Positions 1 through 7,997 of a stretch of 64,000 nt of DNA are shown in pieces. This DNA comes from Reyranella sp. GTDB taxonomy: Bacteria; Pseudomonadota; Alphaproteobacteria; Reyranellales; Reyranellaceae. The position numbers were made by a program, and so were the translations under genes. Position 1 is the stretch's first letter; every line of letters begins with the position of its first letter. The notes under the pieces were generated by a model that searched no databases, was not told the DNA's origin, and saw only the letters and a list, made by a program, of their open reading frames with translations. The stretch covers positions 186,073-250,072 of the forward strand of contig JAIEOV010000009.1 of the NCBI GenBank assembly GCA_019750135.1, given 5' to 3'.

Positions 1-379
1 CGGGATGGTCGACCACAACCATCAGGTCCTTCACCTTGGCGTTCAGCGCCACCAGGCGGTCGATCGCCTGCGGCGTGACCACCGGCGAGGTGATGTGCAG
101 GCTGTCGATACCCGCCTCGCCCAGCGCCTCGGCCTCGCCGAGCTTGGCGCAGCACACGCCGAGCGCGCCGGCTTCGATCTGGCGGCGGGCGATGTCGGCC
201 GACTTGTGGGTCTTGGAGTGCGGCCGGAGGTTCACCTTGTGCGCCTTGGCGAAGGCCGCCATCTCGGCGATGTTGCGGTCGAGCATATCGAGGTCGAGCA
301 CCAGGGCCGGCGTATTCAGCGAGCGTCGCGATCCCTGCTGGCCGATGAGATGGCGGTGGAGTTTCTCGGCTTCGCTCAT
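1..379 (-). CDS. DSD1/D-threonine aldolase-like PLP enzyme, N-terminal part
   Basis: The N-terminal 126 residues of a fold-III PLP enzyme of the alanine-racemase-N / D-serine dehydratase-like (DSD1) family; the rest lies beyond the left edge. The stretch LRPHSKTHKS near residue 52 is the family's PLP-lysine region, preceded by the usual TPALVLDLD start of the barrel. Such enzymes cleave or dehydrate D-3-hydroxy amino acids in the cytoplasm; the exact substrate cannot be read here. The ATG at 379 overlaps the TGA of the upstream SDR by four bases (ATGA), so the two genes are probably co-translated. Confidence 0.85.
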   Translation of the reverse strand, partial: MSEAEKLHRHLIGQQGSRRSLNTPALVLDLDMLDRNIAEMAAFAKAHKVNLRPHSKTHKSADIARRQIEAGALGVCCAKLGEAEALGEAGIDSLHITSPVVTPQAIDRLVALNAKVKDLMVVVDHP

Positions 380-1245
380 TTTCCGTCCTTCAGGTTGCGC
401 ACGACCATGGCCTCGCCGGTCGTGCCGCGGTTCACGCCCGCGCTTTTCATGAACATGTTTTCCTTGCCCGTGCCCCAGAGCGCAATGCCTTGCGCCAAAA
501 GGCCGCCGTCGACCTTGATGGTCTCGCCGGTGATGAAGCGCGCCTCGTCGGAGACGAGGAACGACGCCACGTCAGCGATGACGTCGGGCTCGCCACGGTC
601 GGGCCACGGCTGGTGGCCGAACTGCTTCTCGTACTTCTCCGGCCGGCCGCGATGGACCAGCGGCGTCGAGATCACGCCGGGCGCGATGCCGACGACGCGG
701 ATGCGCTCGGGGCCGAGCTCGGCCGCCACGTTCTCGATCAGGCTGATGACGGCAGCCTTGGCTGACGAGTAGGCGTGGCTGCCGCCGCCGCCGACCATGC
801 CGGCGATCGAGGCGGTGACAAGAATGACACCCCCATCGCCCTGCTTCTTCATCGCGAGCGAGGCGTGCTTCATGCCGAGGAAGACCGACCGTGTCAGCAC
901 GGCGAAAGTGTAGTCCCAGTCCTCGACGCTGGTCTCGGCGATCGGCCCGAACGCGCCGCCGACGCCGGCATTGAGGTAGGCGATGTCGAGACGGCCGAAG
1001 CGTTTCTCGGCCTCGGCGACCGTAGCGGCGACATCCGCTTCCTTGGCGACGTCGCAACGCACGAAGGCGATGTCATTGCCATGACCGTTGGTCTTGGCAA
1101 CCACCAAGGTCTCCGCGCCGTTTGCCTCGTTGAGATCGGCCACCACGACCTTGGCGCCGTCGGCCAGGAAACGCATGACAGTCGCGCGGCCCATGCCGCT
1201 TGCCCCGCCCGTGACGATCGCCACCTTGCCCGCCAGTTTTGTCAT
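376..1245 (-). CDS. SDR family oxidoreductase
   Basis: A 289-residue classical short-chain dehydrogenase/reductase using NAD(P)H in the cytoplasm. It shows the cofactor motif TGGASGMG (12-19), NAG (92-94), the catalytic Ser about 146 and YSSAK with Tyr159/Lys163. A C-terminal extension of about 35 residues follows the usual VDGG end, which makes it longer than the typical 250. The stop overlaps the next gene by four bases. Substrate is unknown; pairing with a D-amino-acid PLP enzyme suggests oxidation of a hydroxylated intermediate, which is only inference. Confidence 0.9.
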   Translation of the reverse strand: MTKLAGKVAIVTGGASGMGRATVMRFLADGAKVVVADLNEANGAETLVVAKTNGHGNDIAFVRCDVAKEADVAATVAEAEKRFGRLDIAYLNAGVGGAFGPIAETSVEDWDYTFAVLTRSVFLGMKHASLAMKKQGDGGVILVTASIAGMVGGGGSHAYSSAKAAVISLIENVAAELGPERIRVVGIAPGVISTPLVHRGRPEKYEKQFGHQPWPDRGEPDVIADVASFLVSDEARFITGETIKVDGGLLAQGIALWGTGKENMFMKSAGVNRGTTGEAMVVRNLKDGK

Positions 1246-1308
1246 CTGCGATTTCGCCCTCCGATGCCATGGTGCGGTTGCGCGAGCCTGCCGGCAAGCC
1301 TAGCGTTT

Positions 1309-1335
1309 GACGGAAGGCGTATCACGCCTTCCGTC
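1309..1335. terminator. 12-bp perfect hairpin, terminator-like
   Basis: The arms GACGGAAGGCGT and ACGCCTTCCGTC are separated by a 3-base loop. There is no clear T-tract, so it may be a stem only. It abuts a family A palindrome in the 199-bp gap between divergent genes. Confidence 0.4.
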
Positions 1336-1422
1336 ATCCCGAGCGAAGCCGAGGGATCTTGTCTTGCGCAGTAGAAGACAGGTCCCTCCACGCGGCCCCT
1401 TCGGGGCCTTGGTCGGGATGAC
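1333..1422. repeat. Family A intergenic palindrome, copy 1
   Basis: It begins GTCATCCCGAGCGAAGC and ends GGTCGGGATGAC, so the outer arms are inverted repeats. Close relatives lie at 10456, 23389 and 27579. This copy is the most diverged and has a second internal hairpin (GGCCCC TTC GGGGCC). Confidence 0.75.
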
Positions 1423-1444
1423 GGCTCAAGAAAGGGAGCCGTCG

Positions 1445-2548
1445 ATGAAATTCGGCCTGTTCTACGAAATTTCGATCCCGCGTCCATGGACGCCGGAGAA
1501 AGAGCGGACCGTCTACAACAACTGCCTCGAGCAGGTGAAGCTGGCCGACGAGCTGGGCTTCGAGCACGTGTGGGCGGTCGAGCACCACTTCCTCGAGGAG
1601 TACTCGCACTGCTCGGCACCCGAGCTGTTCCTGACCGCCTGCGCCATGGTGACCAAGAACATCCAGGTCGGCCACGGCATCGTGGTCTGCGTTCCCGAGT
1701 TCAACCATCCTATCAAGATCGCCGAGAAGACGGCGACGCTCGACATCCTGTCGGGCGGTCGCCTGCATGTCGGCACCGGCCGCTCGGCGACCTGGACCGA
1801 GCTCGGCGGCTTCCGCGCCAATCCCGACACCACCAAGAAGAGCTGGGACGAGTTCGTGCGCTGCCTGCCCAAGATGTGGACGCAGGAGACGTTCTCCTAC
1901 CAGGGCGAATTCTGGTCGATGCCCGAGCGCACCATCCTGCCGAAACCCTACCAGAAGCCGCATCCGCCGATGTGGGTGGCGGTCACCAGCCCCGGCACCG
2001 AGATCGATGCCGCCGACCGCGGCCTGGGCAGCCTCGGCCTCTCCTTCGCGGGCTTCGACGAGCAGGAGAAGAAGATCAAGGAGTACCGTCGGCGCATCCA
2101 GCAATGCGAGCCGGTCGGTGCCTTCGTGAACGAGCAGGTGGCGACGACCAACTTTTTGTTCTGCCACGAGGACGAGAAGACCGGTATCGAGATGGGCAAG
2201 CGGCTGGGCAACACCTTCAACTATCTCGCCACCCAGCTGATCTCCACACGCGAGGTCTTCTCCTCGCCGTCCTACCAGTCGCTCGGCCTGCTGCCGGCGC
2301 TGCGCCGCGCCGCCACCGGTCCCGACGCCAGCGAGCAGCAGACCGAGGGCATGGCCTACGGCGATCCGGCGCGCATCATCCGCGCCGTCAAGAAATGGGA
2401 ATCGCTCGGCGTCGACTGCATCAACTTCATCCTGAACGCCAACGAGGTCGTGCCGCAGGAGCAGGTGATGGCGAGCCTGCGGTTGTTCGCCAAGGAAGTG
2501 ATGCCGCACTTCGCCAAGGGACCGGCGGCCAAGGCCGCGGCGGAGTAA
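1445..2548 (+). CDS. LLM class flavin-dependent oxidoreductase
   Basis: A 367-residue luciferase-like monooxygenase of the bacterial luciferase TIM-barrel superfamily, expected to use reduced FMN or F420 with O2. The beginning MKFGLFYEI and the segment EHVWAVEHHF (about residues 35-45) are typical of the family. ATG 1445 is chosen because AAGGGAG lies about 6 bases upstream and family proteins begin here; upstream in-frame sequence falls in the palindrome. It is followed after 3 bp by the decarboxylase-like gene and then a Baeyer-Villiger monooxygenase, so it probably takes part in the same oxidative pathway. The substrate is not identifiable. Confidence 0.88.
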   Translation: MKFGLFYEISIPRPWTPEKERTVYNNCLEQVKLADELGFEHVWAVEHHFLEEYSHCSAPELFLTACAMVTKNIQVGHGIVVCVPEFNHPIKIAEKTATLDILSGGRLHVGTGRSATWTELGGFRANPDTTKKSWDEFVRCLPKMWTQETFSYQGEFWSMPERTILPKPYQKPHPPMWVAVTSPGTEIDAADRGLGSLGLSFAGFDEQEKKIKEYRRRIQQCEPVGAFVNEQVATTNFLFCHEDEKTGIEMGKRLGNTFNYLATQLISTREVFSSPSYQSLGLLPALRRAATGPDASEQQTEGMAYGDPARIIRAVKKWESLGVDCINFILNANEVVPQEQVMASLRLFAKEVMPHFAKGPAAKAAAE

Positions 2549-2551
2549 GCC

Positions 2552-3322
2552 ATGCCCCTCTACGGAACACTCGATATCACTCAGAACGCCAAAGCGCTGC
2601 CGACGCTCGGCAATCTCGACACCGAGGCCTGGGCGCTGCCCAAGGCCGAGATGCTGCAGCTCCTGATCGAGGTGCCGCGCAGCTCGACCGACGGGTTGCT
2701 GCCCAAGGCGATGCATCCCGCCCTGCCCTCCTACGTGATCCTGGCGGTCACGCGGTACTCGGAGAGTCCGATCGGACCGTTCAATCTCGCCGTGCTGAGG
2801 CTGGGCAGCCGGGCCGGCGCCCATCCGCGCGGCTTCCTGCTGGGCGCCGTCGCCAGCACCGAGGCGGCGGCCAAGGAGCTGCGCGGTCGCTGGGGCCTGC
2901 CAATCGAGGCCGGTGACGTAAAATTCCTGCGCCGGCACGATCGCGTCATGGGCACGGTCAGCAAAGGCGGCAAGACCATCCTCGACTGCGCCCTGGTCGA
3001 TCCGCAGCCGGTTGCCGGCAGCGACGTGCAGTACATCAACTGGGTGACGGCGGCGAACGCGCCGCTCGACGGCCAGACCCAGCCGATGCTGATCCAGGTC
3101 GATCCCAAGTACACCTTCTACAAGGCCGAGCGCGGCAAGCCGCAGGTCTCGGCCTTCGACGCGGCGGCGTGGAACGCGCCGTCAATCACCCTGGCCGATC
3201 CCATCGTCGGCACGTGCTGCACGGTCGACACCGACCTGCCGCGCATCCGCTTTGTGATGGATCCGTTGAAGCCCGTGTTCCAGGGCACCCGTCGCATCAG
3301 GGAGTCCCGGGCGGACGAGTAA
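2552..3322 (+). CDS. Acetoacetate decarboxylase-like family protein
   Basis: A 256-residue protein with the overall pattern of the acetoacetate decarboxylase (ADC) fold: a PFNLAV strand and a GFLLGA segment, then the RGRWGLP turn. In true ADC this turn carries the paired Lys that form the Schiff base (Gly-Tyr-Pro-Lys-Lys type). Here the equivalent reads GLPIEAGDVKF, so the catalytic Lys pair appears absent. It may therefore be a non-decarboxylating relative or a lyase/hydratase. It starts 3 bp after the LLM gene and is probably co-transcribed with it. Confidence 0.65.
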   Translation: MPLYGTLDITQNAKALPTLGNLDTEAWALPKAEMLQLLIEVPRSSTDGLLPKAMHPALPSYVILAVTRYSESPIGPFNLAVLRLGSRAGAHPRGFLLGAVASTEAAAKELRGRWGLPIEAGDVKFLRRHDRVMGTVSKGGKTILDCALVDPQPVAGSDVQYINWVTAANAPLDGQTQPMLIQVDPKYTFYKAERGKPQVSAFDAAAWNAPSITLADPIVGTCCTVDTDLPRIRFVMDPLKPVFQGTRRIRESRADE

Positions 3323-3328
3323 TGAACC

Positions 3329-3388
3329 GCGGACCTCCAGGTCCGCATGCGAGAAACATGAGCGGACCTGGAGGTCCGCGCTCCGGCA
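3329..3388. repeat. Family B intergenic palindrome, copy 1
   Basis: GCGGACCTCCAGGTCCGC (3329-3346) is itself palindromic. It is followed by GCGGACCTGGAGGTCCGC (3362-3379) and CTCCGGCAAGAG. The two halves form one larger inverted repeat and fill the gap before the monooxygenase gene. Relatives lie at 4999-5151 and 63190-63224. Confidence 0.8.
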
Positions 3389-3398
3389 AGAGATGACA

Positions 3399-4997
3399 AT
3401 GAACTTGGATTACGACGCCATCATCATCGGGGCCGGCATCTCCGGCCTCTACCAGCTCCATCTGCTGCGCAAGCTCGGCATGAAGGTGCGCGTGTTCGAG
3501 ACGGGCACGGGCGTGGGCGGCACCTGGTACTGGAACCGCTATCCCGGCGCGCGCTTCGATTCGGAGAGCTATTCCTACGGCTACTCCTTCTCCCAGGAGC
3601 TTCTGGACGAATGGCACTGGACCGAGCATTTCTCGCCGCAGCCACAGACGCTGAAATACCTCAACTTCGTCGCCGACAAGTTCGACCTGCGCCGCGACAT
3701 CCAGTTCAAGAGCCGGGTCACGGCGGCGCACTGGAAGGAAGAGACGCAGAGCTGGGAAGTGACGCTCGAGGACGGCAGCAAACACACCTCGCGCTTCCTG
3801 ATCACCGCCATCGGCCCGCTGTCGGCACCGACCATGCCGCGCATCGACGGCATCGAGAGCTTCAAGGGCCAGTCCTGCCACACCGCGCGCTGGCCGCATG
3901 AGCCGGTGAGCTTTGTCGGCAAGCGCGTGGCCGTCATCGGCACCGGCGCCACGGGCGTCCAGACCATCCAGGAAGTGGCCAAGACCGCGGGCCATCTCAC
4001 CGTGTTCCAGCGCACGCCCAACTGGTGTGCGCCCTTGCACAACGCGCTGATCTCCGAGGAGGAGATGGCCGAGATCCGGCCGCGCTATCCCGAGATCTTC
4101 CAGCGCTGCCGCGAGACCTTCGCCTGCTTCCTGCACACGCCCGATCCGCGCAAGGCCATGGAGGTGACGCCCGAGGAGCGTGAGGCGCTGTGGGAGAAGC
4201 TTTACGGCAATCGTGGCTTCGGCATGTGGCAGGGCAACTTCCGCGACATTCTCGTCGACCGCGAGGCCAACGCGCTGGTGAGCGACTTCGTCGCCCGCAA
4301 GATCCGCCAGCGCGTCAAGGACCAGGCGGTGGCCGACAAGCTCATCCCCAAGAACCACGGCTTCGGCACCCGCCGCGTGCCGCTCGAGACCAAGTACTAC
4401 GAGGTCTACAACCAGCCCAACGTGAAGCTGGTCGACATCAAGGAAACGCCGATCGAACGCATCACGCCCAACGGCATCAAGACCAGCGATGCCGAGTACG
4501 ACTTCGACATCATCATCTACGCCACCGGCTTCGACGCCATCACCGGCGCGTTCGATCGCATCGACTTCCAGGGGGTCGACGGGCTGAAGCTCAAGGACAA
4601 GTGGAAGGGCGGGCCACAGACCTATCTCGGCATCATGGTCGAGGGCTTCCCCAACATGATGATGCAGATGGGGCCGCACACCGCGCTGGGCAACATCCCG
4701 CGCAGCATCGAGTACAGCGTGGAATGGGTGACCGACTTGCTGCGGCACGCACGGGAGCACGACATCACGCGCGTCGAGGCGACCGCCGACGGCGTCGCCT
4801 CGTGGACCGATCACGTGAAGTCGTTGGGCGTCGGGCTGCTGTCCAACGAAGTCGATTCGTGGATGACCGGCATCAACCGCAACATCGACGGCAAGCAGAC
4901 CCGCATCATCGCCCGCTACAGCGGCAGCGCCCCGGCCTTCCGCGAGCGCTGCGATGCCGTGGCGGCCGATGGGTATCGGGAATTGCGGCTGGGTTAG
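3399..4997 (+). CDS. Baeyer-Villiger type flavin monooxygenase
   Basis: A 532-residue type I Baeyer-Villiger monooxygenase using FAD, NADPH and O2 to insert oxygen next to a carbonyl. It shows the N-terminal FAD motif GAGISG (11-16), the BVMO fingerprint FKGQSCHTARW (155-165; F-x-G-x3-H-x3-W) and the NADPH motif GTGATG (181-186). GTWYWNRYPG around 41-50 is also typical of cyclohexanone/phenylacetone-type enzymes. ATG 3399 is preferred over 3393 because AAGAG sits at normal distance only from the second ATG. Neighbours (LLM, ADC-like, FMO, SDR) suggest breakdown of a cyclic or branched ketone. Confidence 0.93.
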   Translation: MNLDYDAIIIGAGISGLYQLHLLRKLGMKVRVFETGTGVGGTWYWNRYPGARFDSESYSYGYSFSQELLDEWHWTEHFSPQPQTLKYLNFVADKFDLRRDIQFKSRVTAAHWKEETQSWEVTLEDGSKHTSRFLITAIGPLSAPTMPRIDGIESFKGQSCHTARWPHEPVSFVGKRVAVIGTGATGVQTIQEVAKTAGHLTVFQRTPNWCAPLHNALISEEEMAEIRPRYPEIFQRCRETFACFLHTPDPRKAMEVTPEEREALWEKLYGNRGFGMWQGNFRDILVDREANALVSDFVARKIRQRVKDQAVADKLIPKNHGFGTRRVPLETKYYEVYNQPNVKLVDIKETPIERITPNGIKTSDAEYDFDIIIYATGFDAITGAFDRIDFQGVDGLKLKDKWKGGPQTYLGIMVEGFPNMMMQMGPHTALGNIPRSIEYSVEWVTDLLRHAREHDITRVEATADGVASWTDHVKSLGVGLLSNEVDSWMTGINRNIDGKQTRIIARYSGSAPAFRERCDAVAADGYRELRLG

Positions 4998-4998
4998 T

Positions 4999-5151
4999 CT
5001 TGCCGGAGCGCGGACCTCCAGGTCCGCTCATGGTCTTCGCTGGGGGCGCGCCACTCCAGTGGCGCGATCATCTCTTGCCTCGACGAAGACGCGCGACTGG
5101 AGTCGCGCGCCCCCAGCCATGAGCGGGCCTGGAGGCCCGCGGTCCGGCAAG
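4999..5151. repeat. Family B palindrome copy 2, interrupted by a family C element
   Basis: The left arm (4999-5033) begins CTTGCCGGAGCGCGGACC. The right arm (5118-5151) ends GCGGTCCGGCAAG and mirrors it. A complete family C palindrome occupies the centre. The element lies between the convergent monooxygenase genes and may also end both transcripts. Confidence 0.8.
5039..5117. repeat. Family C palindrome, copy 1 (nested)
   Basis: The outer arms GCTGGGGGCGCG and CGCGCGCCCCCAGC are inverted. The inner parts contain ACTCCAGTGGCGCG and GACTGGAGTCGCGC. A second copy lies at 34550-34626. Confidence 0.8.
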
Positions 5152-5152
5152 A

Positions 5153-6922
5153 TCAGATCAACCCGTCTTCGCGCGCCTTGATCTGCAGCGCCAGATAGCG
5201 CGAGTAGATGCGGCACTGCGCCAGGCTGCCGGCGGTGAACCAGAGACCCGGCTGCTTCGTCGGTCCCCACATGTTGCGCAGCTCGCCGCCGTCGTCGAAG
5301 CCCCACACAGGTCCGATGCGCTCGGCGACGTCGTTGCCGAGCGTCGCGCGTACGAATTCCTGCTGGCTTTTATAGCCGGTCGCGACGACCACCAGGTCCA
5401 GCGGCTTCTTCGTGCCGTCCTTCAGGACGACACCGTCGGCCTCGAAACGGTCGATCGTGTCGTACTGCATGAGGCCGATCCGGCCGTCGACGATCATGTC
5501 TGAGCAGCCGACGTTGAAGTAGTAACCGCCGCCGCGGCGCAGATACATCATCTGGAAGCCGGTATCGTCCTCGCCGAAGGTCAGCTTGAAGCCGCGCTTC
5601 TCCAGCCCCCTCAGCAGGTCGCGATCGACCTCGCGCATATCGGCGGTCGAAAGCTGGTAGGCGCGGCGCAGCACCGGATAGGGCATCGAGCAGGCCAGCA
5701 GGTCGCAATCCTCGAACGGCAGTCCCTCGCTGTAGGTCGAATAGACCTTCTGCGCCTCGCGGATGCTGACGATGTAGGTCGGGCTGCGCTGGACGATCGT
5801 GGTATCGACGCCGCTGGCGCACAGGTCCTGCGCCACGTCGTGGCCGCTGTTGCCGGTGCCGATGACCATCGCCTTGCGGCCCTTCCAGGCCGCACCGGTC
5901 GTGTATTGGCCGGAATGCATGACCTCGCCCTTGAAGGAGTCGAGGCCAGGGACCTTCGGCCAGATCGGGATGCCGCTCACGCCGGTGGCGACGATGATGT
6001 GGCGCGGCTTCATGATGCGCTCGCTGCCGTCGCTGCGGCGCAGGGTCACGTTCCAGCAGCCTTCCTTGTCGTCCCAACGGCCGGCGGCAAGCTCGGTGCC
6101 GGTCCAGAAGTTCAGCTCCAGGCTCTCGACATAGGTCTCGAACCAGTTGGCGAGCTTGTCCTTGGGAATGAACACCGGCCAGGTCGGCGGGAACTTCATC
6201 AGCGGCAGATGATTGACGTGCACCTCGTTGTGCAGGGTGAGCGAGTGATAGCGCAGCCGCCAATTGTCGCCGATGCGCGGGTTGCGATCGATGATCAGGG
6301 TGTCGACGCCCAGGTGATTGAGCCGCGCCGCCGCCGACAGGCCGGCCTGCCCGCCGCCCACGATCAGCACGGTGGGATCGTGGTCGGCATAGGCGAGCGC
6401 CTTGCGCCGCTGGTCGAGCCAGTTCTCGCCGCCGAAGTCGCGCGAATACTTCTCGGCATCGCTCACCGCCTTGGGCCGGCCGTCGGGATAGCCGTGCAGC
6501 TCCTCGAGCGTGGTGAGCAGCGTCCAGATGCGCCAATCGCCAGCCTCCTCGATCAGCCGCACGACGCCGTTGGCGCGCCCGGCCGCCGTCTCGAACTCGA
6601 AGATCGCCTCGATGCAGTCGACGCCCGCGCGCTTCACGCGCCGCGCCTGCGAGCGCTCCTCGGGAATGTGGAAGCCGCGCGGCCTGGTGCGTGAGAGTGT
6701 CGGTGCCAGGGCGGCCTCGATCGCCGCCACACCGGTGTCGGTTCCGATCCGCCACGTGAACGCCAGCACGTCGCGCCAGTGGCCTTCGCTGGCGAAGTGG
6801 CGGGCCGCAGCGGCGGCATCGGCCGACTGCAGGGCATCGCCGAAGGATTTCAGCCAGGACTCCGCGATGTCCTGAACATCGTGGTCCTGAACGTCGTGAC
6901 GAGGCCGCGAAATCACGTTCAT
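5153..6922 (-). CDS. Flavin-containing monooxygenase with N-terminal NTF2-like domain
   Basis: A 589-residue fusion. Residues about 15-140 resemble an NTF2/SnoaL-like fold; the rest is an FAD/NADPH monooxygenase of the FMO/YUCCA type. GGGQAG (189-194) binds FAD, FKGEVMHSGQY (330-340) is the FMO fingerprint F-x-G-x3-H-x3-Y, and GTGNSG (355-360) binds NADPH. The fingerprint separates it from the Trp-type BVMO next door. It converges with that BVMO and diverges from an SDR with only 53 bp between starts, so regulation may be shared. The substrate is unknown; a small ketone or heteroatom compound is likely. Confidence 0.9.
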   Translation of the reverse strand: MNVISRPRHDVQDHDVQDIAESWLKSFGDALQSADAAAAARHFASEGHWRDVLAFTWRIGTDTGVAAIEAALAPTLSRTRPRGFHIPEERSQARRVKRAGVDCIEAIFEFETAAGRANGVVRLIEEAGDWRIWTLLTTLEELHGYPDGRPKAVSDAEKYSRDFGGENWLDQRRKALAYADHDPTVLIVGGGQAGLSAAARLNHLGVDTLIIDRNPRIGDNWRLRYHSLTLHNEVHVNHLPLMKFPPTWPVFIPKDKLANWFETYVESLELNFWTGTELAAGRWDDKEGCWNVTLRRSDGSERIMKPRHIIVATGVSGIPIWPKVPGLDSFKGEVMHSGQYTTGAAWKGRKAMVIGTGNSGHDVAQDLCASGVDTTIVQRSPTYIVSIREAQKVYSTYSEGLPFEDCDLLACSMPYPVLRRAYQLSTADMREVDRDLLRGLEKRGFKLTFGEDDTGFQMMYLRRGGGYYFNVGCSDMIVDGRIGLMQYDTIDRFEADGVVLKDGTKKPLDLVVVATGYKSQQEFVRATLGNDVAERIGPVWGFDDGGELRNMWGPTKQPGLWFTAGSLAQCRIYSRYLALQIKAREDGLI

Positions 6923-6975
6923 ATGTCACACCCTTGGCAACGGGCCAGATTAACAGAGGAAACGAGGAGACGAAC

Positions 6976-7776
6976 ATGGAGCCGGGCAAAAGACTCTCAG
7001 GCAAGGTCGCCATCGTCACAGGCGGCGCCTCGGGCATCGGCGCCGCGACGGCGCGCCTGTTCGCCCAGCACGGCGCGTCCGTGCTGCTGACCGACAGCAA
7101 CACATCGCTGGGCAAGTCGATCGAGACCGAAATCGGGTCGGCAGGCGGAACCGCGCGCTTCGCCGAGCAGGATGTGCGGAACGAAGGGCGCTGGAGCGCC
7201 CTCGTCGACCAGGCCGAGAAGGCCTGGGGCCGGGTCGACATCCTGTGCAACGTCGCCGGTATTTCGGGGCGCGATCCCAAGCAGAACATCCAGACCGGCC
7301 ACACGGCGGGGCCGCGGCTCGCCGATCAGACACTGGAGCACTGGAACCTGGTCATGGAGATCAACGCGACCGGCGTGTTCCTCGGCACCAAGGCCGCGGT
7401 GCCGGCCATGCAGCGCGCGGGCGGCGGCTCCATCATCAACATCTCGTCGATCTGCGGCATCGTCGGCAGCCATGCCAACGCCGCCTACCACGCTTCCAAG
7501 GGCGCGGTGCGCATCTTCTCCAAGGCGGCGGCGATCCAGTACGCACCCGACAGGATCCGCGTGAACTCGGTCCATCCGGGCTTCGTCGACACGCCGATGA
7601 CCGCACCGGGCCATTCCAATCCCGAGGTGGCGCGCAAGCGCATGGAGGCGACCCCGCTCGGCCGCTTCGGCACGCCCTACGACATCGCCGCCGGCTGCCT
7701 CTACCTCGCCTCCGACGAATCGTCGTGGGTCACGGGCACCGAACTGGTGATCGACGGCGGCATGACGGCGAACTGA
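6976..7776 (+). CDS. SDR family oxidoreductase
   Basis: A 266-residue classical SDR with TGGASGIG (15-22), an NVAG motif and the YHASK catalytic pair, ending in the family's IDGGMTA. ATG 6976 is chosen because GAGGAGA lies 5 bases upstream; an earlier TTG at 6934 lacks support. A 12-residue insertion after the NVAG motif (around SGRDPKQNIQTG) is unusual and probably shapes the substrate pocket. It probably reduces or oxidises an alcohol/ketone in the same pathway as the neighbouring monooxygenases. Confidence 0.9.
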   Translation: MEPGKRLSGKVAIVTGGASGIGAATARLFAQHGASVLLTDSNTSLGKSIETEIGSAGGTARFAEQDVRNEGRWSALVDQAEKAWGRVDILCNVAGISGRDPKQNIQTGHTAGPRLADQTLEHWNLVMEINATGVFLGTKAAVPAMQRAGGGSIINISSICGIVGSHANAAYHASKGAVRIFSKAAAIQYAPDRIRVNSVHPGFVDTPMTAPGHSNPEVARKRMEATPLGRFGTPYDIAAGCLYLASDESSWVTGTELVIDGGMTAN

Positions 7777-7787
7777 TCATGGCCGGT

Positions 7788-7854
7788 CTTCCGGACCGCC
7801 GGCGTCTCGCCGGCTCATGATCATGAGGCCGGCCAGAGGCCGGCGGTCCGGAAG
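7788..7854. repeat. Family D palindrome, imperfect copy
   Basis: Left arm CTTCCGGACCGCCGGCGTCT continues to a TGATCA centre, with the right arm ending GGCGGTCCGGAAG. The right arm differs from a perfect mirror at several positions (GGCCGGCCAGAGGCC). The perfect copy is at 31583-31648. A partial B-like stretch (GAGCGGACCGAGGTC) follows directly. Confidence 0.8.
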
Positions 7855-7997
7855 AACATGAGCGGACCGAGGTCGGCGCTCCCGCCCGATTTCGGCAGCC
7901 GTGCGTGCCGGAGCCGTATAGGCTCCGAGTCTGCGCGGCCCGCCTCGCGTCAGAAGTTCCAACCAGGAATGCGGGCCGTGACGCGAGGAGGAAACCC

